Origin: Phalacrocorax aristotelis
Taxonomy: Eukaryota; Chordata; Aves; Suliformes; Phalacrocoracidae
Direction of reading: 5' to 3'
Assembly: GCF_949628215.1 (NCBI RefSeq)
Contig: NC_134297.1
Location: forward strand, 6,510,001 to 6,574,000
DNA length: 64,000 nt
Of this stretch, positions 46,285 through 58,420 are shown one piece after another. The notes below the pieces were generated by a model, which saw nothing but the letters and a program-made list of their open reading frames with translations, did no database searches and was not told the origin of the DNA. Made by a program: the position numbers and the translations under genes. Each line of letters begins with the position of its first letter. Positions within the stretch are counted from its first letter, which is position 1.

Positions 46285-46610
46285 AAGAAGACTGACTAAG
46301 ACAGGGTTGCTCAGTCGAGAAAAGGGGGGTCGGAAAGGAGGACTAATTAAAGCCATGCAAAAATATTTACGTGAGGTAGTGAAACAGCCTCTGTTCACTC
46401 TCAATAGGATGAGTAAGGAATGAAGTGGAACCGGAACAAAGGGGTTCAGGCTCACCTTTAGGAAACATCTAAATATAATGAAAAACCAGAAGAGATTCCT
46501 TACAGAAATAGGGAATTTAAGTCATTGGTGGGTTTTAAGGACAGGATAGACAAAAGTGCTGGATTAGACAGAGTTGTCTCTGCCTTCGCACCTTGAGGGA
46601 GCAGGTAGGT
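46285..46610 (+). mobile_element. Old CR1-type LINE 3' fragment
   Basis: The order of segments matches the CR1 3' region in plus orientation: GGACTAATTAAAGCCATGCA, AAATATTT, CAGCCTCTGTTCACTCTCAA, TAGGATGAGTAAGGAATGAA, GGGTTCAGGCTCACCTTTAG, GAAACATCTAAATATAATG and TGGTGGGTTTTAAGGACAGG then ATAGACAAA. Divergence is high and the terminal octamer repeats are not seen, so the copy predates the two younger CR1 pieces in this window. Confidence 0.65.
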
Positions 46611-48049
46611 TCGATGGTGTTTCAAGGTTGCTCTCCATCCCCGCTTTCTATACTTGCTAGAAAACATTTGGGGACAACGCTGTCAATATTGGGACTGAAA
46701 TGGATGTTTATAGCTAGACACGTACTTAACAGGTCTGCAGATTTCGCACTGCTAAAGTCAATGGCAGATGTTATAAAAGCAGCCTTTCTCTTTCATTTAA
46801 TCAGTCATTAAAGTAGGATAACGCAGTAGGAGTGCTGCCTAGAAGCAAGAGCTAGGATTAAGACAGGTTCTATCGACTCTGCCCCCAAATCTTTACTTGA
46901 CTTTAGAAGAAGTTCTGAAACCAAATGACCTAAATAACACACAGAGCAATGTCTTTGGCCTGTAAACATGATTCCTTATGTGAGATGAATGAGGTCACCC
47001 TGCCATTTGCATTGCACCCATTAGGGACAGGATGCTTTGCAAGCAGTCGGAGGATGAGATCGCGGCTCCCACACACCAGGACAAGATCGTTGAGTCTGCC
47101 ACGCTACCCAAAGGCAGGCTCTGCTGTGAGATTGTCAACAACTCTGTTGTTATTGGTGGGTTTCCCCCAAATTCTGCCACTGATTCCTACGGCCCTCGTT
47201 AAACCACTTCACTTCTCCCACTTTCCAGATTGGAGGCGCGTTATAAAGCACAGCACAACCGGCTCCTGGGCCAAGCATCACTTTAGCAACACTGTCTGGG
47301 CTGAAAGTAGCGTCATTGCTCTGCATTTGCAAGAGATTTTTGCTCAGTGTGGTAATGCACCACGGGTGAATTCCACGATTTTGTTGCAATGACTGCTGAT
47401 CGGGTCTGCGCCGTTCCAGGGGAATAATTATTTAAACGAGAAGGAGCAGGTTCCTCCCTACTTGCTATTTAGCCTTTAGGATGTCAACAGAAAACAAGTC
47501 CCAGGAGGTAGAGGCCATAGCACAAGCCAAGCAAAAGTAGCAAGGTCTCTGCCCTGCTTCCAGGGAGGGCAATTTGTTCTGGTGCAAACGTGCTGACCTT
47601 AGGGGTGTTCATTTGGTTTACACTGGAGTGGTCTGGAGGAAAATCGGAGTTCGTGGCTCCAGAGCCATTCCACCTTAATGTAAAATAAATAAATAAAAGC
47701 TTTGAAATCGGATGAGAATGAAGCCAGTGGAAGAGAATCTGGAGAACTGTGCTGTAGAAGACACCCTCACTATAAAAAGTGACTTTTGATAATTGCTGGA
47801 AAAGTGCCGGAGTGTATTTTGGGAGAGGGAAAAAAAAAAATTAATCTATGACCTAATGTTTCTGGAACCCATCCACCAACCTGGGTGCCCTGTGGCTGTT
47901 TAATTTTTTTTATCTGCCTTTCCAACAGGCATTTCACAATCTGGATTGTTTTGTGTGCAAGGCAGAAAGAGCAAGGCTGCGCCCTTTCGAGGGCCCTTTC
48001 TGGTCTCTGCCTTGAATGGCTCTTATTCAGGTGACGAGCAGATAACACC

Positions 48050-48300
48050 TCTACAGCCAGTTGATTATCAGCTGCAACAACCTGAGGACCTCATTAGAAT
48101 GGAGCCATGAAGGAGGGTGATAATTAAATTGAGATGTAATTAGACGGATGCTCTGTACTTTACTGCTACTACTCTAACTGCTATTGCTCCTATTGTAAAA
48201 CAGCAGTAAAAGAAGAAAAATTCCAAAGGCAAAGTATGAGTAATGAGTAAATGCAATTATTTATGCTAGCATGTGTCATTTCTGCTATGTTTTAATATAC
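48050..48300. promoter_or_regulatory. Candidate conserved non-coding element, AT-rich
   Basis: Non-repetitive sequence dense in homeodomain-type cores: GATAATTAAATTG, GTAATTAGACGG, GCAATTATTTATGC. No open frame. The composition is like deeply conserved developmental enhancers, but conservation cannot be seen from one genome. Confidence 0.25.
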
Positions 48301-51204
48301 AAACATATCTGGGGAGATTCTATGAAGTCTGTGCCTTGGTGAAGTTTCCTAGACCTTTTTTCCCATGGGGAATGATGCTGTGATCCCTCGGCTCCTACCG
48401 GGAAATGCTCTGTCTCTGTGCGTTAAGTGGTGCAGGATCATGATCCGAGTCTCCTGAGGACACAAAACGAAGCAGGATTAGCAGTAAGATGTAAGTGGTA
48501 AGAGATAAAGTAATTAACCACTGGATCAAGAGTTCATATAGAATGAGGTATTTTTGCCAGTTTTCCAGACAAGTCTTCTCTCCGAATATGATATTATAAA
48601 CAAACCCAAAGTTATTGCCTTAATGTAGGAATTAATGTTTTATTGCTGGACTGGGCTTACCAAGAAGCTGGTCTAGAGGATGATTACATTTTTTTATGGC
48701 AGTAAAACCAATGTGACTAGATTAACCACTTACTGCACGCTGGATTGCCGAGTCATCTGCAATTTGGGGAGGCCGGTGCACTTTTGCTTGCAAAACTTGA
48801 AGCTTGCCTGACTTCTATTGACAAAGAAATATCTATAAACTGGTGGTGCAAATAACTACCTTGTTTATAACCTACTGGTCCAAATGCCTGCTGTCCGAGT
48901 ACCCTGTTTGTAGGAGGGTGGCCCATCCCAGGTGCTCGGTGGCTGTAACTGCTCTTGCCGTCTTTGCCCTGGGAAAGGGCATGCATCCCCCTAACGCGTT
49001 CCTGCTATAGGATGAGGACTGTGCTTGAATTCATCCTACGTGATAGATGTTTCTGCCATCACATCTGTGCTCTGACGCAGCCTCGGCCCCTCCCGATTTC
49101 GCTTTAGCAGAGATCTCTCAAGGTGAAGCTCCGCTTTAGGGACAGGGCGTAACGAGGCTGGCACAGGTTTGGTGCATGGGGTGACACGAAGCAGCCTTAA
49201 CGCCTCGTGCCGGGGCCGCGCTGTTCTGTGATTCCCATGGGGCTGGGGGACGCTGGGACCGTCCAGCTGCATTTGTGGCAAGCCTCTTGGGAGTGCTGGG
49301 CTTCGGGACCTGATCTCAGCCACCTGTGAGAGTTCGGTCCAGACATGTGCGGAGATAGTTTGGAGCATGAATCCTTACCTTGTAACCTCCCGGCCTCCCC
49401 TGTCACACCCTCTCGGCTCAGACTCTAGCTGTGCCATGTGAGCCCACATTTTCCATTTGATTTTACAGCCTGTAGGGCTGTTTGTACAAGATCGGCCGGT
49501 AGGGATGTTAGCAGATTACGAATCAAAGGGAAGGAATTTGCTCCAGAAAATGCAATGGCAGTGATGGCTCCCACTGAAGCCTTCATCAGACATAATTAAA
49601 CAAAGCTTCATATTAGGAAAATGCTTGTACTTGCTAGCTCCCCCAGGCTGAGCTGGCTCTTGTTTCCCCATCAGTTAACCCCTTTCGGGCACAACCTGTG
49701 CACGAACCACCACTGAATCCCCCCCAACAAAGCAAAGCAAGCTGCTGTCCTCAGCTCAGGCAGGGCAGCAAGATCACCCCTCCAGTCTCCCACATGAGAT
49801 GGGAGCAAAAGCATCAGTTAATGCCAGACCACAGGAGCCTGAAATAGCAGCTTTCATGCCACTTTTCAGCTCTGTGACACTGGTGAAGCAACAGCAGCAA
49901 TGGCCATTTCAGCCATCATCAGTGGAGACACTAGACCCCAAAAACCTGACTCTGCAGTGCATGGAAAGCCGCCAGGACATGAACTACTAGGTGCAAAAGT
50001 CACATTTTCCAGCTTACTGGCTATTACAGTTTCTCTCTGCACTTCCATGCTTTTCCCTGTTAAATGGGGGCAGTAGCTCATCAAGCTGTTCTCAACCAGA
50101 CACTCAAGGGTATGGCAAAAGCTTCAGGCAGAGAGAGCACTGCTGTTGCGAGAGAGGCAGGAGTGCTCAGGGGTGATTTACAAATGCTGTGAGAGCATCT
50201 GCACATGGCTCAGAGGAGAAACAAGCTGGGATAAAACATGATGTCCCAAAGTCACCCTGCAGCAAACACTCGAGGGTTGTCAGAGATGCTGCTAAGAAGC
50301 TTTAAGAGCTACCCATTTCCCTCACCAACCTGCAAAGTCTGGGGCAGAAAGGGAGAAGGTTGGAGGATTGAAAAGATCAAAAGGATGATAGCATTTATAA
50401 AAGAAGAGCAGGGACCAGAGGTGCTCTGGGGAACAGGCTGAGACCAGGCTAGCCCTGAAGCATTGGAAGAAGTTGCTGGACAGTGAGAGCAAGTCCTTTT
50501 TCCTCCTGTAAAATATCTTTCTCTCTAAACATTTATCTTAAACATGCTTATTGTTATGTAAATTTTACCTTCCTTTCAGTGTTCGTTACTGGTGGTGGAT
50601 CTGGTAGCACCAGGGCATGCATAGGTGTTGCTGTGATATAGGACCAGGGCTAAGAGAAGGAGAATTAAGCAACAGGCTGCAAATGTGAAGCACAAATAGG
50701 TCCCAGGTTCAAGCTGGAGCTTGAGAGAGGGATCAGGTTATGTGGCAAGAGCAGGCTGTCCCTGATAACCCCTGGGAGGGGGGGTCTGGTCCTGCATTCC
50801 CAGCTGAGCCCCCGCATCCCTAGTTGTGTCCCCGCTGAAGGAGAGGCAGGTTGTGGGTCAGGTCATTGCAGCATGACCAGCCAACAGAGCAGAAGCAAGT
50901 CATTTATTCATTGCAGGCTTACCCAGGGCCTCCGAGTTGCTTCACTTTACCCCCTGCCACAATTCAGCTGCTTTTTGTAAGTTGGTGGTATAAAAATATT
51001 TTCAATTTAAGAATCACGTTACCTTTTGCCCGGACCGGCACATAACATTTCCAAGACTTTTCTGTTTAGTACTCACCAGGTGCTTCCTTGGACCTGGTGG
51101 ATGAACTACAGCCCCTTTTGCGTTCATGGCTGAATTTTCAGCACATCTCAGAGGCGACACGGCCTCCCAGCGACACAGAAAATGGGGAAATCTTCCCTTT
51201 TTGG

Positions 51205-51370
51205 CGGTGCCACTGACTTACTGTGTGGTCTGGGACAAACCATGTAACCTCTCTGTGACTCTGTTTACCAGTCTACACACCAATGAGCACAGCATTTACC
51301 TCATCAGGGGTTGAGAGGCTTAATTATTTCCAGACAGATGGATGCTGCATAAGCGCAAAGTGTTACGATG
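51205..51370 (+). mobile_element. MIR SINE, core region
   Basis: The plus strand follows the MIR consensus for about 160 bp: TGCCACTGACTTACTGTGTG, GTCTGGGACAAACC, ATGTAACCTCTCTGTGACTC, TGTTTACC, TTTACCTCATCAGGGGTTGA, GAGGCTTAATTA, and GCATAAGCGCAAAGTG. The order (TGCCACTTACTAGCTGTGTGACC, TAACCTCTCTGTGCCTC, TACCTCATAGGGTTG, GATTAAATGA, AAGCGCTTAG) is complete, which makes it the best preserved SINE here. Confidence 0.75.
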
Positions 51371-53919
51371 ACTAAATCTTCCTGGAGGTGCCTGATTAGT
51401 TTGTTTATCCCCCAGATTCTGTACCATGGGCATGACAAAGATTACAAGGAGCATGTTTAAGCAGGGGCACAAATACCGTGCCAGATACCTCCAGGTCAGA
51501 GGGAAACAGATGATGGAAAACCAATTAATTTTTTACAGCAGGAGAAATAGCTACAGGATTAAGAAACATTAATTATTTATTGAACTGCTGCCTTTGCAGA
51601 AAAATGTTTCTGCATATCTATACATATATAAAATAATTACTCATTGTACACAATAGGATAATAACTTCAGTAATCTGAGCTTCTGTTTTGATACTGCTTT
51701 TTTTCTCAGAGGTCAATTAAAATAATAAGAGCAAAAATACTTAGGAGCATCAGGAAGAAAAAACTATCAGAGTAGTGTCAGGGATTTGAGTTATCGAATA
51801 TTTAGCCCATGGTGCATGGAGGCCTGGCTCTGGTCTCCCTGGTATGAATGGATGTACTTCTGTGTGTCTGAGTAAAGTGAATTTATTTGAGCTGTGGGTC
51901 TGCCCTGAGATGCAGGAGAGCTCCAGCGTCAGTGACGGGGAAGGACTCGAGTGCCATTCAGCTACAGCAGCTCAGCCAGCTACCATCGGTCAGCTGCAAC
52001 ACAGACACCGGCTGCACGCACCCCTAGCCCAGGGCAATTATAGGATTAAATATCTTTGCTGAAGGCCACCTTCCTGCTGGTAATGTGCTAAACCTTGGTA
52101 ACTCAACACTGCAAAAACCTATTCACCTCTGGTTACCCGCCTGGCCGTACCTTGAGAGGCTGCTGGTGTCTTCTACAGACCTGTGCTGATGACCTTGTGC
52201 TGGGGTAACTCTGCTTTGGTTCACGGCACACACAAGGTCTTCTCACCACTGGGCAAGAACTTGCATTTTTCATGGGCTTTGATCGTGGGAAACTTGTACT
52301 TTGGCTTCAATGTTCTTGAGAGACACACCTGATTTCCCTCCCATGCGTACATAGACACACAGTTCACTAGCCTTCGGAACAAGGACACTCAGACAAAACA
52401 ACTGTTTCCTGTTTCGCCTGGAAATCAGAATAAAACAATTTTGAAGAAACAGAGAGGCTGGAAACTGAGTGCTGTAACTGAAGGAGTCTTTAGCTGGGCT
52501 CATGGAGGACACCAAGGCTCTTGCTGCGGGAGCAGAGGGACCTCCTGGTCCCCCACGCGATGCTTTGCAGATGCTGAGCTTCCAGCCCTTGCCTCTTGTT
52601 CCCCTGGGGAAAAGGTCCAGGGTCGCTGGGTGAGTCCTGCCTGGGTATCTGGGATATTATTAGCTGTGCAAGACAGATCCTTTGGGACCCTGCTGGTGTC
52701 CTTACCTGGTATATTTAGGTACAATCCTCAAAACGTAAACTCAGAGGGACACAAGGAGAAGCAGAATATATTTCAGCACAGCTCCAGATTGGAGTTTGCA
52801 TGCATGCCCGGGGACAAGGGGACTTCCAAGCCCCATCACTGGTGGAGCATCTCCCAGGAATGGCTCTGTCTGGAGGAGACAGAGCAGCAGAGCCAAGCTG
52901 GGGCTGTCACGACAGCGACTGGGAACAAGACAGAGGCGAACAGCAAGCCCATACAGGCCTCCAGCGAGCGCACCCGAGCACGTTTCATCCGTGCAGGGGC
53001 CCTCACCCATTAGGGCCTCTCAGGCTATGTGGCAAGATTTCTTTTATCCAGGTGGCTGGTGGATTTGAAGGCTCTTCCCCGTGCAGGAGAGAGGTGGAAA
53101 TGATGCCCCGATGAGAAATCGCACCTGTGTCCCTTAAAGCTGGGCCTGAAATTAACCCTTGGGTCTAAACAGCTACCAAACTTCTGGGAAATGAAAAGAG
53201 ATGTCTTGAAACATGTGCAGCCCAGGAGATTGATTGGCAATGGTATTTCACAGCTGGATCCATCTGCCACTCAACTAGATTCCCGAGTCCCAACACCCTC
53301 CGGCTTCGCACGGCCGGTGCAGCTCTGGCTTTTACCCCCAGCCCTCAGGCCAGGCTTCGTTATTTCTTGCTGCCAGTTCCTCCTTGGATTAGGAGTTTTT
53401 TTGGAGCGCAGCCTGATCTCAAACGTTTGCTGAGCCCCAGCGCGTTGCTTACACATCCTCAAATAACCAGACTAAGGTTACCTCTTTGGCCCAAACAGCG
53501 AGTCAACGGGTGGGATTTTGCATGACCGCATCCCATGGGAGAATAGTGCACCGACCAAGCTCAAAGTCCAGGGCTGACCTGTTTACAGATAAAGCATTTA
53601 GTTGCAGAAAACTTTTTTTCTAATGCAAGTGAGGAAAAAATTTAGATTTCCTTGTCTGGGCACCCAATGGGGTCACTTCAGCAAGCTCAGTGCTCAAAAG
53701 AGCTCAGGTCTCTGCTGAGACTTGTTTGCTATGTTTTCAACCCCAAAATCCCAATCTCTGCATCTTCTCACACTTGCCAACCTCATTGTCCTCAGCCCTG
53801 CCCACACACCCCCTGCCATGGGCTCAGGAGGCTTCCCCGTCTACTGCTCCTTTACTGCCTAAAAGGCCTTAACAAATCCTCCTATTGACCCTGATTATTT
53901 TTGGCACACCCGTAATTTT

Positions 53920-54030
53920 AGCAGGGTCATTTAATCCCAAGGCAAGGCAATCATTTGTGCAGCCGTGTCAGTAATTTTCAATACAGAACAGCAATAATTA
54001 TAAATCAAGCACATTAATTAGGCACTTTCC
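53920..54030. promoter_or_regulatory. Candidate conserved non-coding element
   Basis: Short AT-rich unique block with CAGTAATTTTC, GCAATAATTATAAATC and CATTAATTAGGC, closely spaced homeodomain-type sites with no coding potential. Confidence 0.25.
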
Positions 54031-55117
54031 CCTCGTGATTTGGAACGGCAAAGAATGGGTTTGCTTGTTGAAGCCCACGGCACCTCTAGTTGTTGAGGCT
54101 GAGGATGAAGGTTTGGCCACCGGAGCAAAGCTAAACGCTTCGGCTACCTTGGGAGCAAACTTGGCTCCTGGATTTTATTCCCCATTCTGCCACTCGCTTT
54201 GGAAATCAGGCCCACGTTTGGCGTGGTATCTCTGACCACAGGAGCTTAGGGTTTCTTTCCTCTCCAGCCAGGATGTGCAAGAACCAAGGAAACTCCTAAT
54301 CTGGTTTTTCAAAGCCACACAGAGATGGTTTGATCTGAGCTCAGTTCAAGTTTGTGGCTAAGTTCCCAGGAGGGGTGGAGGAGGGGGGAAGATAAAACAG
54401 GAGGAATTTCCTATGGCTCTTTTCCACAAGCCTTCCTATCTCTGTCTTCATTTCCCTAGCAATTATGCAGCAAAAGACATTTTCATCTGAGGTTTTTTTT
54501 AATCCCAGCAAGCCTTGGCCACTGCCAGGAGCAGGGCTGTCCTGAGCGTGCAAGTCCCTGAGGCCACCTGCCTGTCACCAGCTGTTGCACCTAGTCTTTG
54601 CAATCCATAGGACAAAGTCTGCCAGCTTGGCACGATGTGACCAATGCATTTTCAAACGCGGTCACTACGAGGCAGGGAGCCCACCCATCTCCAAACCCAC
54701 TGACCACGCCAAGCTCCAAACATCTCCTGCTAACAAGGCCTGGGCAAAGCCCACCCCACGTGGTTTGCCATGGCCAACAACAAAACCAACCAGAAGATTT
54801 TCTTATCATCATGAGGCCGCTCTGGGTTATGCCAACAGCCACACGGGGCAGTCAGAAGACTCCCATTGGACTTTTGGAGGGAAAAGGGGAGAGACCAGGA
54901 AGGCTGTGTCCCATGAGAACAAGCAGGTAAACGTCAAACTATTTCTTCTCCCTGCCAAGAAGGATTAATTTCCTAGGTTTCCCCTGCAGGGAAAAACGAG
55001 TCAATCAGAGCAGCCCTGGTCTTGATACATTGGCACTATCCTGGGGCTTCCAAGGAAGAAGCAAGAGACAAAAGTTTGATTCATAAAAGCTTGGGGAAGA
55101 AGCAAGGGGGGGAGGAG

Positions 55118-55150
55118 ATGATAATAATAACAATAATAATAATAATAAAA
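55118..55150. repeat. (AAT)n microsatellite
   Basis: About nine ATA/AAT units with one AAC interruption. Confidence 0.9.
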
Positions 55151-55504
55151 ATGCCTGGGGGTGATTTCATAACATTAATAGGTAATGTAGTCAATTATGT
55201 AGGCTTATTTTATTTCAGCAAAGTGCAGGTGGTGAGCTACATCTCATCGCAGGTGCTTTTCCAATTAGCTGTATGTATTCTAGGTGAATAAATGGCCGAG
55301 CGCCAAACCCCTGTGCCACTAGCAACAGACTAATCCAAACTAATCCAGAGGACTCGTCTTGCTTCATGTTAAAGCAACTTGAGTCTATTTTATTTATTAT
55401 CTCCTGAAAGATCTCTCCTCGTCTTGGAAAAACAAGGAGGACTATTTCACATCGCAGGCCATAAATACACTTCACTCGGCATTCGGTAAGGGCTGGAAGA
55501 CTCT

Positions 55505-55740
55505 ATCGCTGCTTAAATTCAATTGCTTATTACCATTATGTAATAGCAGATGAATATCCTGTTCTGCATTTGCTAAATGTTTTCTTTTAATAATCAACTC
55601 ATATCCACATAATGGGCCAGCTTATGCAATCAGCTGCCTTATGAGCTCTTCAGGGAGACATCTGTTTTTCAGCATTGTTAATTACCGGCATCGAATCATT
55701 AAAATGTATTTATTTACTTTTGTTATTACAACTGGGCGAG
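55505..55740. promoter_or_regulatory. Candidate conserved non-coding element
   Basis: AT-rich unique block with CAATTGCTTATTACC, ATGTAATAGCAGATG, TTTTAATAATCAACTC, GTTAATTACCGGC. Frequent stops in all frames. Enhancer-like composition only. Confidence 0.25.
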
Positions 55741-56999
55741 CCCTATTGCTTAGGAAAGTGGCAGGCTGATAAGAGCGCCTAGTGTAGGCACGGCGTAGGC
55801 AGGAATTATACGAGATAGCCCCACACACATACCTGCACCTATCGGGCACTTTGCTTTCAACGTGAAGCCTGGCTCCTTCTAAAGCGCCTGCTGATGATGT
55901 AGGTACGGAGCAGATGGGCAGGAGAAGCGGAGGACTACGATCCCCGGTGGCATAGGTGTTCATTTTAAGTTTAACCCGAGCAAAATCCAAGATCTTGTTT
56001 CCAGAAACATGTATGTTCATCCCTGTAGGATGGATGTCACAGAGCATCATCAGTAATTTTGCGACAGCGGGGGGCTCGGGCACTGGGCATCCTCACCACA
56101 GCCGAGCAATGCTGAGGGCTCCCTGGTAATTTGACCTGAGTAAAGGGCCAAAAGCACTCAGTTTTGACCCAATGCAGGGAACTTTACAATCCACCCATGT
56201 CTTTGGATATGCTTTGTCAGACCTATGGTGTTTCTTAGCAAAAATCTTTGGGGAAAGGAATTTTTGCTTTCCAGTTTTCCAAAGGGACTGACTTACCCTA
56301 TGATGAAGAAAGATGCTGACAGAGGCTTTCAGAGGTCCTTAGGTCCCTAATTCCCATTAATTTCACTGACGGCTCAGCCCCTTACGCTGCAGATTTGCAC
56401 AATGTGGCTCACCAAAACCCCTTGAGTCCTCTTTCTTTTGGGGTTTACCCCAGCAAATCGCCAGTGACTACCCAGCTGCACCCAACTTGCTTTGGACACT
56501 TCTGGAAGCCCCAGCACTTCTTGGAGAACCCTTTAAAAAGAAGAAACCCAACAGCCTCTTCAGTCTTTCAAAATTATGACCCCAGGACCTCACAGGGGTT
56601 GGAGGGAAGAGGGGCCTGCCAGGGTGAGAGCTGCCTGACATCATCCGGATCTGGTCCAGGACCATCAGACACCTGCTGAGCCTCCCAGTGTAATTCCACA
56701 GCAGCTGCTGCCCTAACCCACAAGTGCACAAGCGGGAACATGAGTTGTTTGGATCGCTTGCCTCCAACATTGTTCTCCGGAGTGTTTGAAAAAGGCCTAA
56801 TGAAATGTGACTCAGAAATAACTGACAAGCGCCAGCCTCACCTTCTTATTGTTTCATCAAAATGGGAAAGACAGTGAAGGAGAAGAGTCAAACATCTCCA
56901 TAATATCTGCTGTCCCAACTTGCCTGCAACTTGCAGGCTGAGTGAAATGTTGACATAGGGTTGACATCTCTGCTTGATTTATGGAAAGCTTGAACAGGG

Positions 57000-57260
57000 G
57001 GAGGAAGAAGAATTAAACATTATAAATCAATGGTAACATCCATAACCCTGAAGTGCTTGTTGTAAACAATACAAAACACCGGCCTAATTTTTATACGTGT
57101 AATTTACGACAAGCAATTCCTTCCAAATGAGAAAATTTAAAAGGAAAAAACCGTCACTTGTTAGAATGTCATTAATTCAATCAGATGAGAACTAAGCCAG
57201 CCATTGTTCCTAATGGCGGAAAGTTTCATGGGAGCTAATTGCTCCTGTGTGGTGCCTCTT
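57000..57260. promoter_or_regulatory. Candidate conserved non-coding element
   Basis: Unique AT-rich block with GAATTAAACATTATAAATC, TTGTAAACAATAC (forkhead-like), CTAATTTTTATACG, GTCATTAATTCAATC and GAGCTAATTG. No coding potential. Confidence 0.3.
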
Positions 57261-58339
57261 AGCGTGTTTTCATTCAGCCGAGCGGAGACCTGTTAGTGCT
57301 GGAGGAGAACCGCGGCTGGAGGTGAGAGCAGGTGACGGGCACGGCCAGACCCTCAGCGCTGCCGAGGCCTCGGGGCAGCCCTCGGTACCACCTGGAAACC
57401 TCCTTCCAGGTGTGAAGCTGGCTTTATCCCAGCATCTCCCAGCTCGCTCTTCTCGCCAGGGACTTATTTAGAGATGAGAAATTTCACCGGCCAACGATCC
57501 AACCTCTTGGGCAGTGGGCAGGAAAGCTCTCAGGGCAATACCAGGTCAGCTACCTCCCAGCAAAACCTGGTTACTGTGGGTAAGCAAAGGTGCTAAACAT
57601 GTTCCCAAAGTCAGGAATGATGCCCAGACTGATAGTCAGGGAGGTATTTTGTAGTTGGAGTTGCAGCCATGCCTCACAGCTCACCAAACCCTGCTCTTGC
57701 CTGCTGACACAGGTATTAAAACTCCCATGACATGGAGATGGCATAAAGTCAACCCAGAAATCCTGCTGTTATTGCTGCCTGGCTTGTTGCTCACCATCAG
57801 ACAAAAAAATTCTCCTTCTAGTATTCCCCACACCTCCAGTGCTCAAAGCTGGTAGGTTAAAGCTGCAAACGACACTATGGAGAAACAAAACCAAACCTAT
57901 ATTCCCTGTTGTGCAAGCACAGAATAAGAAACGGCTGTTTCCCATCCCAAAGGACTTGCCGTGCAAATAGGAAGGGGAGAGATGGAGAGAGAAGAAGGGG
58001 TGTTTTCACACCGATCATCACACCAGGGCTAAGCCAGAGGCAGGTGCCCAGGCAATTACTCTCCCGGCTGTGGTTTAATCTGTTTTAATTTGTGCCAAAG
58101 CAAATCAGGAGTGCACGCCACAGCGCCCTGGACGGCGGATGGGACAGAGCATCTCCATCCTCTACGCTTAGCTCCAGAAGAACATGCCCGCTTACGCCAC
58201 GGCCAGATTCAAGTGACCTGGTTTGCAGAAACGCGTGGCAGAGGCAGGAACCAAATCCTGATCGAAATCGCAACCTGGAGCCTTGCTCACAAGAGCCTCT
58301 TTGTGTTTATCCCCGCCGTTTTCACAGCAGCTCTCGTCT

Positions 58340-58420
58340 CTCTGGGCACACTGTTTGCCTTGAGGTGATTAACAGATTCCAGAGCGCTTGGGGATGGAAA
58401 GTTCTTCATAAATAAATAAA
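58340..58420 (+). mobile_element. Possible SINE 3'-end relic
   Basis: CAGAGCGCTTGGGGATGGAA then AGTTCTTCATAAATAAATAAA resembles the amniote SINE 3' end AAAGCGCTTTGGGATCC-TGGATGAAAGGCGCTATATAAATGC. Short and diverged. Confidence 0.35.

Noticed and set aside
47160-47290. Possible further MIR relic (CCACTGATTCC, CACTTCACTTCTCCC)
   Set aside because: Only two short pieces resemble the consensus and their spacing is poor.
52441-53013. 190-codon plus open frame
   Set aside because: No recognisable domain, mixed composition, and a comparable frame on the other strand. No splice-site or homology support.
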